A stretch of DNA of 64,000 nt from Nitrospinaceae bacterium (lineage in GTDB: Bacteria; Nitrospinota; Nitrospinia; Nitrospinales; VA-1): positions 1-64,000 of the forward strand of contig JAJDAY010000001.1 in the NCBI GenBank assembly GCA_029261655.1. The letters run 5' to 3'. Shown one piece after another: positions 1 through 9,371 of this stretch. The translations under genes were made by a program, and so were the position numbers. The notes beneath the pieces are model-generated. The model was given only the letters and a program-made list of their open reading frames with translations. It was not told the DNA's origin and ran no database searches. Each line of letters begins with the position of its first letter. The stretch's first letter is position 1.

Positions 1-137
1 TCTTCTCGATAAATTTTGGTCTCCTTGGGAGCTTCGATCCCAAGGCGGATGTTTTTTCCTTTTACATCTATAACGGTTATTTTGACATCTTCATTAATCT
101 TAATACTCTCGCCAATTTTTCTTGTGAGGACAAGCAT
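1..137 (-). CDS. csrA: Carbon storage regulator CsrA (3' end outside window)
   Basis: Reading leftwards from ATG at 137-135, the product begins MLVLTRKIGESIKI and continues with NIRLGIEAPK. These are the hallmark strand residues of CsrA, including the N-terminal LxLTRK. CsrA is a small dimeric RNA-binding protein that binds GGA motifs in mRNA leaders and controls translation of flagellar, biofilm and carbon-metabolism genes. About 45 codons are present; the usual family length is 60-75 residues, so only the C-terminal end lies outside the window. No convincing Shine-Dalgarno is seen before the ATG. In many bacteria csrA sits next to flagellar genes (fliW, flgL), but those would be off the edge here. 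Confidence 0.93.
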   Translation of the reverse strand, partial: MLVLTRKIGESIKINEDVKITVIDVKGKNIRLGIEAPKETKIYRE

Positions 138-247
138 AGGGGGATTCCATTCCGTTTTTATGGCATTTTGGGGATAATGGTGCGATTATAGCAAATTATG
201 TGCCGGTTTTTGAATTATTTAGCCAGGGTTGCCGTCGGGGTTATCCA

Positions 248-276
248 TTGACAGGTTGCGGCTATATGTGTTAACT
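248..276 (+). promoter_or_regulatory. Probable promoter of tRNA-Phe
   Basis: A perfect -35 hexamer TTGACA (248-253) is followed after 17 bases by TTAACT (271-276), a weak -10 with 3 of 6 consensus bases. Transcription would start near 283, about 30 bases before the tRNA. The call rests on the -35 match and the spacing; the -10 is poor. Confidence 0.45.
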
Positions 277-315
277 TTCGCCCTTTCCTAACGCACCGGG
301 AAGATTTTTTTTTAT

Positions 316-388
<73 letters not shown>

Positions 389-390
389 CC

Positions 391-872
391 TTTATTTGCA
401 TTAAGAATTGGTTTTTTATTTCCCGCCGCTTTTTCTTCCCCAAACGATAGTGCCAGAAGGTCCCTTTTTGAGGCACGGACCCATCTCTCACAGTTTATTC
501 CTGAAGGCTTTTTCCATTCCGATTGCTATTTCAAGGGTTCCCGTGCGTCAGAATTCCGTTTGTGCTGAAGAATTTTGACGGTTTTGCTGGTCTTAGATTA
601 GAATATTTTTGTTCTACCCTTTATCCCCTCCCACAAGCCCAAACTACTTTAAATAATTACAGATAGCCCTTCTGTTAAAGAACCCCAACGCTTTATCAAA
701 AAATAAAATGAAAATGGGTATAAATCTTGCTTTTCAATAAGTTAAGTCTATAAGTCTCAAAATTATAGCTAAGTTCCTGCACATTTTTTAGTCTGCTCAG
801 TATTGGAAAATAGATTTTATTCCAATCCTAATCTTTTTGTACTGTACCTTAAAAAACTAAATATCTAGCCCT
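391..872. other. AT-rich intergenic region before the polysaccharide island
   Basis: No convincing gene was seen here. The short open frame running out of the tRNA (359-568) starts inside the T arm and resembles nothing. The stretch becomes strongly AT-rich from about 590 onward, marking the left border of the low-GC polysaccharide island. The promoter of the first island gene must lie here, but no clear -35/-10 pair was found. Confidence 0.5.
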
Positions 873-3509
873 ATGGAAGTTCTAAATTTTAATGATGTAT
901 TTAAAATTATCGATAAAAGAAAATACGTTCTCATTTCAATTGTATTGACTGTGGTTTTTTTAGTTACCCTATACTGTCCCATGGTTGAGCCTTTGTATCA
1001 GGCCAAAGCAAAAATTTTAATCGGTTTAGTTAATACCAAAGTTGTTCAAATTGAAGATGTCGAGATTCAAGGTTCACGCGACAAAGATTTTTTAAATACT
1101 CAATATGATTTACTTAGAAGTCGATCATTAGCGAGAGATGTTATAAAAAAACTTCATTTAGAAACTAATGAAGAGTTTAAACCTAAACCATCCCCCCTCA
1201 ATTTGGAGGCGTTTAAAATTTGGATAAGATCATTATTTGGGATATCGGATTCAAAACAATTAATTGAACTAAAGGGGATCAAAGAAGACCCTTATACTCC
1301 AATAGTAAATAAATTCTTAAACCGTCTCACAATTTCTCCAGTTAAAAATAGTGAAATAGTGGATATTTATTTTGAATCAATTTCCCCAGCTCTAACTGCC
1401 GATATCACTAACACTTTGGCTGAAACTTATATTTTGAATAATCTTGAATTGCAAATTTCAAAAGAATCTGATGCTGAAAAATGGTTAAAAGTAAGGGTTG
1501 AAAACCTGGAGAAAGAGATCGCGAAATCTGAGGGAGATCTGCAAAGCTATAAAAAAAATAGGGGTTTCATTGAGGTTTTTGATGTATACGGGAAAAGAGA
1601 TTTTCCTGCGGAAAAAGTTAATGAATTAATTAAAGAATATATTTTGGTCAAAGCTGAACGCCTACGATTTGAAACCTTATTTATTGAGCTGAAAAAATTA
1701 AAAGAAAAAAATATTGACCCAATAGAAGTACTTCTGTCTATTCCGATCCCAGAAAATAGTCAAACATTTCTGCAATTTAAAAAGGATTACCTAAAACTAG
1801 AAAATGAGTGGGAGTCTGCATTAAAAAATAACACTCCTAAACACCCAGATGTTATTTTGCTCCAAAAACAAATAAATATTCTAACCAGCCGTATTCCTGA
1901 TGAAATTAAAAGACTAACTAAATCGTTGGAAATAAGATATCAATCTTCCTTGGTACGGGAGAGAGAAATTGAAAAAAACCTCGAAAGGGATAAACAAAAG
2001 GTAATTAAATTAGATAGCGATGCTATTCAATTTAATCTCCTAAAACAAAAGGTTGATTCTAATAAGAAACTTTTCGACCTGCTTTCAAACCGATTAAAGG
2101 AATTGGGTCATTCATCAAAATACACTGAAACGAATATTAGAATAGTTGATCGGGCGGAAGTGCCTCTAAAACCCTTTAAACCCAATACAAAATTATATTT
2201 GGGTTTTGCCCTGGCCTTCGGATTGTTTTTAGGATTGGGGGTTATTTTTTTCATGGAATCAATAGATGACTACATAAGAGGTGCTGACGATGTGAGCCGC
2301 CATTTTCCCTTTCCAGTATTGGGTTCCATACGTTTATTGGCTGGAAAAGGGAGGGGAAAGTCCGAGTTGGAAGACGAATTTCATGACATTAGAAACAAAA
2401 TTCTATCAAGTATTTCTAAGAATAATAAAAAAGTTATTATGATTACAAGTTCTGTTCCGGCAGAAGGAAAAACAACCGTAGCCACGGATCTTGCCAAATC
2501 TTTTGCGCAAATAGGGAAGAGAGTATTACTTTTAGATGCGGATTATAAAAATCCCAAAATCCACCAACTATTTAAAATTCCAGTCTCCCCTGGTTTACTA
2601 GAGGGACTATATGATCCAAATAAAATTAATTCAATGATATATCCTACTAAAAACAAAAGGGTTTGGGTTGTCCCCGCTGGGAGAACCATTCTAAATACAT
2701 CATTAACAGTAGACATTTTGTTTTCCAATCGTCTAAATTCATTTGTGATGAAATCGAAAAAAATTTTTGACATTATTTTGATAAAAGCTCCTCCAGTATT
2801 GAGTGCATCGGAAGCGAGTATTATTGAAAGAGTTTGTGAAAGAATTCTTTTTGTTGTTGAATCTGGACTTCATAAAAAGGCAGTTATCCAACTTGCAGTT
2901 GAAAAGCTATTTCCATATGAATTAAAAATAAAAAAAGAAGTTTTTTCTAGAAGATCGGAAGATAAATATAAAAAATGGGGGGAAACTTCGGGCAGTGGCA
3001 TCAAAAACTTATGCGTTATTCTAAATAAGGTAATAAAAAAACCCTTAAAACGTTACGGCAAAGAATACGAAACTTATGGCGCTCCAAAAATGGGAAGCAC
3101 GGTTTCTGATAATGCATCTTTAAAAACCCGGGTCATTCTTCCTATGTTATTTGGAGCATTAATAATTTTATTTTCTATACTTCCATCTTATCCGCTCAAA
3201 GACACAATTTATTCTATTCCTATGGGGGATTATTTCGCCCATTTTTTTACCTATGGTATTTTTATGTTCTGTTTATGTAAATTTTGGTTTAAAAGAGACA
3301 AGCAAATTCACCTGGAGATGGGGTTGATTTTAATAACTATGGGGTCTATTTTGGAAATTTTTCAAATTCCCATAGCCGGTCGCGTCTTTGAATTTTTCGA
3401 TATCGTTGCAGGGATTTTGGGAGTGATTACGGGTTATATTTTTTCAAGAGTTTTAACTATGAGCGAATTCGCTTCCCCTTCAACAATAAGCGCTTTTCCA
3501 GAAAATTAA
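873..3509 (+). CDS. Wzz-like chain-length determinant / BY-kinase / VanZ fusion
   Basis: Inner-membrane polysaccharide co-polymerase of 878 aa. Residues about 10-460 form a Wzz/GNVR region: TM1 near 18-38, long coiled-coil segments at about 190-420, and TM2 at about 440-460 before a cytoplasmic part. Residues about 510-690 are a CpsD/Wzc-type tyrosine kinase. Its Walker A is SSVPAEGKTT (K533) and its Walker A' is VLLLDADYKNP. The Walker B, normally hhhhDTPP, reads IILIKAPP with Lys638 in place of the Asp. A Tyr-rich stretch (KRYGKEYETYG) follows, as in Wzc tails. The last ~128 residues form a four-helix VanZ-like domain with DYFAHFFTYG. A single polypeptide combining all three is uncommon. 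It is the first gene of the island and probably controls polymer length and export. No strong Shine-Dalgarno precedes the ATG. Confidence 0.85.
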   Translation: MEVLNFNDVFKIIDKRKYVLISIVLTVVFLVTLYCPMVEPLYQAKAKILIGLVNTKVVQIEDVEIQGSRDKDFLNTQYDLLRSRSLARDVIKKLHLETNEEFKPKPSPLNLEAFKIWIRSLFGISDSKQLIELKGIKEDPYTPIVNKFLNRLTISPVKNSEIVDIYFESISPALTADITNTLAETYILNNLELQISKESDAEKWLKVRVENLEKEIAKSEGDLQSYKKNRGFIEVFDVYGKRDFPAEKVNELIKEYILVKAERLRFETLFIELKKLKEKNIDPIEVLLSIPIPENSQTFLQFKKDYLKLENEWESALKNNTPKHPDVILLQKQINILTSRIPDEIKRLTKSLEIRYQSSLVREREIEKNLERDKQKVIKLDSDAIQFNLLKQKVDSNKKLFDLLSNRLKELGHSSKYTETNIRIVDRAEVPLKPFKPNTKLYLGFALAFGLFLGLGVIFFMESIDDYIRGADDVSRHFPFPVLGSIRLLAGKGRGKSELEDEFHDIRNKILSSISKNNKKVIMITSSVPAEGKTTVATDLAKSFAQIGKRVLLLDADYKNPKIHQLFKIPVSPGLLEGLYDPNKINSMIYPTKNKRVWVVPAGRTILNTSLTVDILFSNRLNSFVMKSKKIFDIILIKAPPVLSASEASIIERVCERILFVVESGLHKKAVIQLAVEKLFPYELKIKKEVFSRRSEDKYKKWGETSGSGIKNLCVILNKVIKKPLKRYGKEYETYGAPKMGSTVSDNASLKTRVILPMLFGALIILFSILPSYPLKDTIYSIPMGDYFAHFFTYGIFMFCLCKFWFKRDKQIHLEMGLILITMGSILEIFQIPIAGRVFEFFDIVAGILGVITGYIFSRVLTMSEFASPSTISAFPEN

Positions 3510-3637
3510 AAATTTAGATATCTATTCTAGAGTTTACCCGTCAAAATTTTGTTCACACCCACAGTAAATTGCGAATAATGTTACTTTTTTTGACGGCCTA
3601 ATTTTTAAAAATTTTGATTTAAGTTGCACTCCAAAAT

Positions 3638-3781
3638 CTATTCTCCCCTAAGTAAATTCCCTTCAATATTTTTTTCGAGCTCCAAAATCCTTTCAACAAA
3701 AGAAGTAACTTCATGCTTGGAATGTGCTGGAAAGAAATCTAATTTCATTTCCAGTAGTAGGCATAATTCTTGCTTTTTCAA
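3638..3781 (-). CDS. Possible 47-aa ORF in the gap between polysaccharide genes
   Basis: On the minus strand a TTG-initiated frame of 47 codons (ATG alternative 12 codons in) reads as a charged, helix-forming peptide containing KLDFFPAHSKHEV and FVERILELEKNIEG before a TAG at 3638. It has no recognisable family, no Shine-Dalgarno, and runs against the flanking genes. It may be the decayed 3' end of a lost gene or chance. The rest of 3510-3941 is AT-rich and shows nothing else. Confidence 0.2.
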   Translation of the reverse strand: MKKQELCLLLEMKLDFFPAHSKHEVTSFVERILELEKNIEGNLLRGE

Positions 3782-3941
3782 TTAGTAAGAATAAAAAAAT
3801 AAAAATGTCATGGCCATCATTCGGCTAAACATTTAGTAGAAGTAGAGGTTTTTAATTTTGAGTTCTTAAAATATATTTCAGTTATAAAGTTGGACTCAAA
3901 ATATTTATACCTAATATTTACAATACTTCCTGAGGGTAGAC

Positions 3942-5396
3942 TTGAATATTAGAAGGCGGGAATTTAATAGCGATGGGCATTTAACCCCTGAGGCAATCAA
4001 TAAATCATTTTCTCCCGGGATGGTCTCCAGTCTTGTAGCGCTAACCGATTTAATTATAATTCTGGCTACCGGTTGTATCATTTACTGGAACTATGTAGGT
4101 TGGAGTAATGCTAACTATGAATTTTACTTAATTGGAATTCTTTTGACCAGTGCATTGGTCGTTTTGGCATTTAGTAAGACTGATACCTATCGCATACCTT
4201 CAATTTCTCATCCTACTGGTCAAATTTATAAGATCCTAGGTGTTTTGTCAGTCACCCTACTATTGTTCTTGGCCATTGCCTTTGCTTTAAAGATTTCGGA
4301 TCAATATTCGCGATTTTGGGTTTTCTCATGGTTTCTTTTTTGTTTACCCCTGCTATGGATAGCTAGATATTCCTTCTATTATTGTTTTTTATACTGGGCA
4401 AAGGCAGGGAAAATATCCCGGAAAGTGGTCATTGTTGGAGCAGGGTCTCAGGCCGATAAACTTCTAAAGAAGTTGAAAACTGAAAAATACCCATGGATCT
4501 CTGTTGTAGCCATTTTTGACGAAAGAATAAATCGTATTGGGCCCTCGTTCCATGGAATTCCAGTATTGGGAAACCTTGACAATCTTCTGGATTATGCTCG
4601 GAAGAATACCTTGGATGACATTATTATTACGTTACCTTGGACCAAAAATAACCGACTGGAGAAGATCGTAAGAAAACTTAAAGAACTTCCCGTAAACATT
4701 CAGTTAGGCTTAGATACGGTGAATTTCTTAAACTCCTATCCTACATTAAGTTTTATTTCAAAAATTCCCCTCCTGAACCTTTCACATAAACCCCTAGAGG
4801 GAGGGAGTTACATATTGAAAATAGTGGAAGACAAGGTAATAGGATTCATTCTATTAATGATGCTCTCTCCAATTATGTTTCTAATTGCCTTAGCGGTAAA
4901 GCTCGAAAGTCCAGGCCCTGTGTTTTTTTGTCAGAAACGGTTTGGTTTTAATAACAAACAATTTACCGTGCTCAAATTCCGAACCATGTACCAAAGTAAT
5001 ATTGGGAATAAAGGAGTGGAGCAAGCAAAGAAGAATGATCCTCGTGTAACACCCCTTGGAAATTTTCTCAGACAAACTAGCCTTGATGAATTGCCACAAT
5101 TACTTAATGTTTTAGGAGGAACAATGTCAATTGTTGGGCCAAGGCCACATGCTGTAGAACATAACTATAAATATTCAAAAATGATCCAAGGCTATTTCTC
5201 TAGGCACCGTGTAAAACCTGGAATAACCGGCTGGGCCCAAGTGAATGGCCTGCGGGGCGAAACGGAGACTGTATCCAAAATGGCTGCTAGGGTAAGGTAC
5301 GATATTTTTTACATAGAAAATTGGTCTTTTCTTTTTGACATTAGGATTCTTTTTAAGACCTTTTATGCGGTGATATCTCAGAAGAATGCTTATTGA
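3942..5396 (+). CDS. Polyprenyl-phosphate glycosyl-1-phosphate transferase (WcaJ/WbaP type)
   Basis: Initiating enzyme of exopolysaccharide synthesis. It transfers a hexose-1-phosphate from a UDP-sugar to undecaprenyl phosphate in the inner membrane. The protein has 484 aa: four N-terminal TM helices (about 30-150), a Rossmann-like CoA_binding-type domain ([14 protein letters not shown], about 165-280), one TM helix (about 295-315), and the catalytic bacterial sugar transferase domain. The catalytic domain carries [35 protein letters not shown] and [12 protein letters not shown]. The TTG start at 3942 is chosen because GAGG lies 8 bases upstream; an ATG at 4020 would remove only the N-terminal tail. 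It shares the plus strand with the downstream transferases and epimerase. Confidence 0.9.
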   Translation: MNIRRREFNSDGHLTPEAINKSFSPGMVSSLVALTDLIIILATGCIIYWNYVGWSNANYEFYLIGILLTSALVVLAFSKTDTYRIPSISHPTGQIYKILGVLSVTLLLFLAIAFALKISDQYSRFWVFSWFLFCLPLLWIARYSFYYCFLYWAKAGKISRKVVIVGAGSQADKLLKKLKTEKYPWISVVAIFDERINRIGPSFHGIPVLGNLDNLLDYARKNTLDDIIITLPWTKNNRLEKIVRKLKELPVNIQLGLDTVNFLNSYPTLSFISKIPLLNLSHKPLEGGSYILKIVEDKVIGFILLMMLSPIMFLIALAVKLESPGPVFFCQKRFGFNNKQFTVLKFRTMYQSNIGNKGVEQAKKNDPRVTPLGNFLRQTSLDELPQLLNVLGGTMSIVGPRPHAVEHNYKYSKMIQGYFSRHRVKPGITGWAQVNGLRGETETVSKMAARVRYDIFYIENWSFLFDIRILFKTFYAVISQKNAY

Positions 5397-5444
5397 GCTA
5401 CCATTGTTAATTTTTAGTATGTTAATTCAAAAAGGAAATGAAAA

Positions 5445-6227
5445 ATGCCAGCTTTAAAAACCGTTTTGCAAAAGAAAAGAGTCCGATTTTTTGGTGCCCA
5501 AATTGATCCTCTGACTATGGAGGAAACGTTAGATTCCGTACAAGAAATTATTTGCCAAGGAAAACCCAGGCAACATGTCGTGGTTAATGTGGCTAAACTT
5601 GTAACGATGCAAAAAAATGAGGAGATACGGAAAATTGTCAATTCATGCAGTCTTATTAATGCAGATGGTCAAGGGATTGTATGGGGAGCCAATTTTTTTG
5701 GAGCAAAGATTCCCGAGCGCGTGGCTGGGATTGATTTATTTATCAATCTTGTCAAGTTGGCTAGTGAAAAGGGTTATAAATTATATTTTCTAGGTGCAAA
5801 GGATGAGGTTGTAGATAAGGTCCATGAAATTTTTAAAACCAATTATCCTGAGTTAAAGGTCGTTGGTAAGAGGAACGGTTATTTCAAGATAAATGAAGAA
5901 AACGAGGTTGCGGAAGAAATTAGAGCATCTAAAGCAGATATTTTATTTGTTGCTATGAGTAGCCCCCAAAAGGAAATTTTTTTGAATAAACATCTGGAAA
6001 ATATGGAAATTCCCTTTGTTATGGGTGTGGGTGGTAGCTTTGATGTTGTTGCCGGTGTAACGAAAAGATCCCCTATGTGGATGCAACATGCGGGTTTGGA
6101 ATGGTTTTTCCGCTTTCTATGCGAACCCAAAAGAATGTGGAAAAGGTATTTGATAACCAACTCAATTTTTCTGCTAATGATTCTTAAAGCATTTGTTTCA
6201 GGAAAGAAAGGACCAGTTTTATCATGA
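5445..6227 (+). CDS. WecG/TagA/CpsF family glycosyltransferase (GT26)
   Basis: Cytoplasmic glycosyltransferase of 260 aa that adds the second sugar, typically ManNAc or ManNAcA, to a lipid-linked first sugar. The family signature is clear: NADGQGIVW, a GxKD nucleotide-binding segment (LGAKDEVVDK), MSSPQKEIFLNKH, and GVGGSFDVVAG followed by RSPMWMQHAGLEWFFRF near the C-terminus. AGGAAATGAAAA precedes the ATG. The stop overlaps the ATG of the next gene (ATGA), a UDP-GlcNAc 2-epimerase that would supply UDP-ManNAc, which supports a ManNAc-type acceptor reaction. Confidence 0.9.
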   Translation: MPALKTVLQKKRVRFFGAQIDPLTMEETLDSVQEIICQGKPRQHVVVNVAKLVTMQKNEEIRKIVNSCSLINADGQGIVWGANFFGAKIPERVAGIDLFINLVKLASEKGYKLYFLGAKDEVVDKVHEIFKTNYPELKVVGKRNGYFKINEENEVAEEIRASKADILFVAMSSPQKEIFLNKHLENMEIPFVMGVGGSFDVVAGVTKRSPMWMQHAGLEWFFRFLCEPKRMWKRYLITNSIFLLMILKAFVSGKKGPVLS

Positions 6228-7321
6228 AAAAAATTATGGTAATTGCAGGGGCAAGGCCAAATTTTATGAAAATTGCGCCACTTTTAAAGGAGTTAGAAAA
6301 TTACAAAGATCAATTTACTGTCATGCTCGTACATACAGGCCAGCATTATGATTTTGAAATGTCAGAGTCATTTTTTCAAGATCTGGAGATTCCGGCCCCT
6401 TGCGTACATTTAGAAATAGGCTCAGAAACCCATGGTATTCAAACGGGTTTGATAATGATGACCTTTGAAAAGCTACTTCAAAAAGAAAAACCAGAACTTG
6501 TCGTCGTCGTGGGGGATGTTAATTCAACCCTGGCTTGCTCATTAGTGGCAACAAAGATGAATATAAAAGTGGCGCATGTAGAAGCTGGCTTGCGAAGTTT
6601 TGACCGAACCATGCCTGAAGAGATTAACCGGATCGTTACAGATTCTATTTCAGACTACCTTTTTGTTTCAGAAGAGAGTGGTTGTTTGAACTTAGAGAAG
6701 GAGGGTGTTAATAAGGAAAAAGTACATTTTGTTGGAAATATCATGATCGACACTTTGTTGTCCAATATGGCTAAAATTGATAAATCTGTTATTCTTAAAA
6801 ACCACGACCTTCAAACCAAAACTTATGCTGTTTTAACTCTGCATCGACCAAGCAATGTAGATTCAAAAGAGTCTCTTTTGGAAATTTACGAGATTTTAAA
6901 AAACACTGCCCAGAAAATTAAAATTGTTTATCCAATTCATCCTCGCACAAAAAAAATGATGGAACGACATTCTTTGTTAAATCTTTTTGAAGAACTGGAT
7001 AATTTTCTACTAATAAATCCTCTTGGGTATATGGATTTTCTCCATTTAGTTAAAAATTCAAAATTAGTTCTTACCGATTCAGGTGGAATCCAGGAAGAAA
7101 CAACTCTATTAAAAGTTCCCTGTCTAACTATGCGGGAAAATACAGAAAGACCAATAACCATTGATGAGGGAACCAATATTCTGGTAGGTAGAAATAAAGC
7201 CAGGATTTTAGAGATAGTAGATACGGCACTGTCGAAACATCTAAATGGAAGTAAAATTCCACAATTTTGGGATGGTAATACAGCCCGGCGAATTGTGAAT
7301 GTATTGACTCAAAAAATTTAG
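6224..7321 (+). CDS. wecB: UDP-N-acetylglucosamine 2-epimerase (non-hydrolysing)
   Basis: Interconverts UDP-GlcNAc and UDP-ManNAc in the cytoplasm, supplying the ManNAc donor for surface polysaccharide. The 365 aa match the usual family length (~370). Motifs are GARPNFMKIAPLL at the N-terminus, HTGQHYD, VVVGDVNST, HVEAGLRSFDRTMPEEINR with catalytic acidic residues, and LTDSGGIQEE near the C-terminus. The start overlaps the previous stop as ATGA, so translation is probably coupled to the WecG-like transferase. No wecC (UDP-ManNAc dehydrogenase) is present in the cluster, so the sugar is probably incorporated as ManNAc. Confidence 0.95.
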   Translation: MKKIMVIAGARPNFMKIAPLLKELENYKDQFTVMLVHTGQHYDFEMSESFFQDLEIPAPCVHLEIGSETHGIQTGLIMMTFEKLLQKEKPELVVVVGDVNSTLACSLVATKMNIKVAHVEAGLRSFDRTMPEEINRIVTDSISDYLFVSEESGCLNLEKEGVNKEKVHFVGNIMIDTLLSNMAKIDKSVILKNHDLQTKTYAVLTLHRPSNVDSKESLLEIYEILKNTAQKIKIVYPIHPRTKKMMERHSLLNLFEELDNFLLINPLGYMDFLHLVKNSKLVLTDSGGIQEETTLLKVPCLTMRENTERPITIDEGTNILVGRNKARILEIVDTALSKHLNGSKIPQFWDGNTARRIVNVLTQKI

Positions 7322-7377
7322 CAAATCAAAGTTAAACTATAATATTGACAAGCTATCCATCTAGAAAGGAAATTTTT

Positions 7378-7992
7378 ATGAATATTAATCTGGCATGTGG
7401 TTCTCAGTTGCCTGATGGCTGGATAAATGTAGATTATTCACTAGGTGCTCGATTAGCCAAACTGCCTTTATTTCGCATGATCAACAAGAAGATCTCTTTT
7501 TTTAATTGTGATTGGGACGATCGTATTTTTATTCATAATTTGATTAAACCCTTACCTTGGAATAGCAATTCTGTTAGTTCCATCTATAGTTCACATACCT
7601 TGGAGCATATGTCTCGGCAAGAGGGACTTCAATTTATTGGTGAATGCTACAGAGTTTTGAAGCCCAAAGGAGTCATTAGGATAGTAGTACCAGATTTAGC
7701 TCATATAGTTAAAGAATATTCTGAGGGAAGGCTCAGGGCTGATGATTTTACAGAAAAGCTAGGAGTGCTTTACAAAAATTGTGATAATTCTTTTAAAAAC
7801 AAACTGGCCCCATTTTTTCAGTTTCCTCATAAATGTATGTATGACCAAAAAACACTTCTAAGGATCTTGAATGAAAATGGGTTTCAAGTTGAGAGTAGAA
7901 AACCTTTTGACAGTGACATTAAAGATATAAGAAATGTAGAGGTTGAATGGCGTACTGAAGAATCGGTGATCATAGAAGGAAAGAAAATTTAA
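7378..7992 (+). CDS. SAM-dependent methyltransferase (type 11-like)
   Basis: Class I methyltransferase of 204 aa. The product starts MNINLACGSQLPDGWINVDYS, a SAM-binding motif I variant seen in polysaccharide-cluster methyltransferases. It continues with SSHTLEHMSRQEG (motif post-II) and ECYRVLKPKGVIRIVVPDL (motif III), followed by a C-terminal half typical of predicted-SAM methyltransferases of O-antigen loci. The ATG at 7378 is chosen over an upstream TTG at 7345 because AAAGGA sits 5-10 bases before it and the SAM motif begins right at this Met. It probably methylates a sugar of the repeat unit; the substrate is not deducible. Confidence 0.82.
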   Translation: MNINLACGSQLPDGWINVDYSLGARLAKLPLFRMINKKISFFNCDWDDRIFIHNLIKPLPWNSNSVSSIYSSHTLEHMSRQEGLQFIGECYRVLKPKGVIRIVVPDLAHIVKEYSEGRLRADDFTEKLGVLYKNCDNSFKNKLAPFFQFPHKCMYDQKTLLRILNENGFQVESRKPFDSDIKDIRNVEVEWRTEESVIIEGKKI

Positions 7993-8107
7993 AAAGGGTT
8001 GAACTAAAATCACTAGATATACACGATTTCAAGTTATCCCAACAACATTGGATTCTTTATTCTTCCATTTCTTTTGATTAGCACGTCCTCAAAAATAGAA
8101 CCAGATT

Positions 8108-9361
8108 ATGAATAAATCTCGTCAACTGGTGATACGCTTTTTTTCTCTTTCTGACCAGATATTCGTTTCTGCAGCCAACCTTTTACTGACTATTACGCTA
8201 GCTCGCTACTATTCTGAAATTGAATTTGCGGCGTATGGTATAGGCCTGTCAATTGCTCTCACTTTATTGGGTGTGCAACGCAATTGCTACGTGGTTCAAA
8301 ATTCCTTACTGCATCCCAGTATTATGCGGAATCGTACCTCCAAAGTCCTGGGACAGCAAGCCATCGTTTGGTTCATTCTGTTGATAATTGAATCAATGGT
8401 TTTAGCTGCATTGGTGATTTTCAGTGATAATTCTTTTTATCTAACCATATCAGCTTCAACTATCGTGTGTTCTTTAATATATGCGCAGATGGAATTTGAC
8501 CGGATGATACTAATTAAACATGATAAATACTGGTATTCGGTAATAACCTCTGGCACCTTTTTCATTTTTATTGCAGTTTTATTTTTTTTCGCTCCCAAAA
8601 TAAATATACCGTATTTCTTTGTTCTTCTTATTCTTGGAGGGTATGTCTGCCTAAAATTTATTTTTTTACTGATTGCTTTGGGTAGGCCTCATTTTTTTTG
8701 GGGATGGCGATTAGTGAAACGTGATTTTAGGAAAAATTTTATTGGCGCTATTTCGGGAATTATCGGATATTCGGGGCACAATCATGTTCCACTTTTTATT
8801 TTGGGGTTGGTAGCTGCACCTGCTCAGGTTGGTGCATTTGTGGCCATGAGAGGATTGCTGCAACCCCTACAAATAATTATTAGAAGCTTTGACGTTATTG
8901 ATAAAAATTTATTTTCAATTAAATCGGAAGGAAAAGTTCATGGTATTCGAGAAGTTTTTATCCGCCAAGTTTCAGTTTATGGGGTTCTAGCTTTGGTGAT
9001 GGTTTTTATTATGGCTATTTTTGGTGAAACTATAAGCTATTTTGCCTACGGGGAGAAATACTCTATTTTTAACCAGGTTCTCATGGGTTGGACATTGATT
9101 TCTTCTATGCTGGTAATCTCCCTGCCCATGGAAACGGTTATTGTAAAACTAGACAAACTAAATACCTATAATTTTTATAGAATTCTCGCAGGTATCACCG
9201 GATCTGTCGTTGCCTTTTTCCTGTGTGGTCCTTTTGGTGCGATGGGAGCGGTTATTGCTTGTTTGATTGGTTGGCTTGTATCTTGCGCATGTGCGTTCTG
9301 GATAGTCCGTGAAATTATTTTTCCTAAATGGAAAAACTCTGTTTTAGTACTGAATCAATAA
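8108..9361 (+). CDS. Wzx-like polysaccharide flippase
   Basis: Integral inner-membrane protein of 417 aa with about 12 hydrophobic segments spread over the full length and short basic loops, the profile of the MATE/PST oligosaccharide flippase superfamily. Expected role: moving the lipid-linked repeat unit to the periplasmic face. Sequence is weakly conserved in this family, so the call rests on topology, length and its place between a methyltransferase and a Wzy-like protein. The gene after it starts 10 bases downstream. Confidence 0.75.
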   Translation: MNKSRQLVIRFFSLSDQIFVSAANLLLTITLARYYSEIEFAAYGIGLSIALTLLGVQRNCYVVQNSLLHPSIMRNRTSKVLGQQAIVWFILLIIESMVLAALVIFSDNSFYLTISASTIVCSLIYAQMEFDRMILIKHDKYWYSVITSGTFFIFIAVLFFFAPKINIPYFFVLLILGGYVCLKFIFLLIALGRPHFFWGWRLVKRDFRKNFIGAISGIIGYSGHNHVPLFILGLVAAPAQVGAFVAMRGLLQPLQIIIRSFDVIDKNLFSIKSEGKVHGIREVFIRQVSVYGVLALVMVFIMAIFGETISYFAYGEKYSIFNQVLMGWTLISSMLVISLPMETVIVKLDKLNTYNFYRILAGITGSVVAFFLCGPFGAMGAVIACLIGWLVSCACAFWIVREIIFPKWKNSVLVLNQ

Positions 9362-9371
9362 AATATAAAAA

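Noticed and set aside
7345..7377. Upstream TTG start for the methyltransferase gene
   Set aside because: The ATG at 7378 has a good AAGGA site and begins exactly at the SAM-binding motif; the extension is unlikely.
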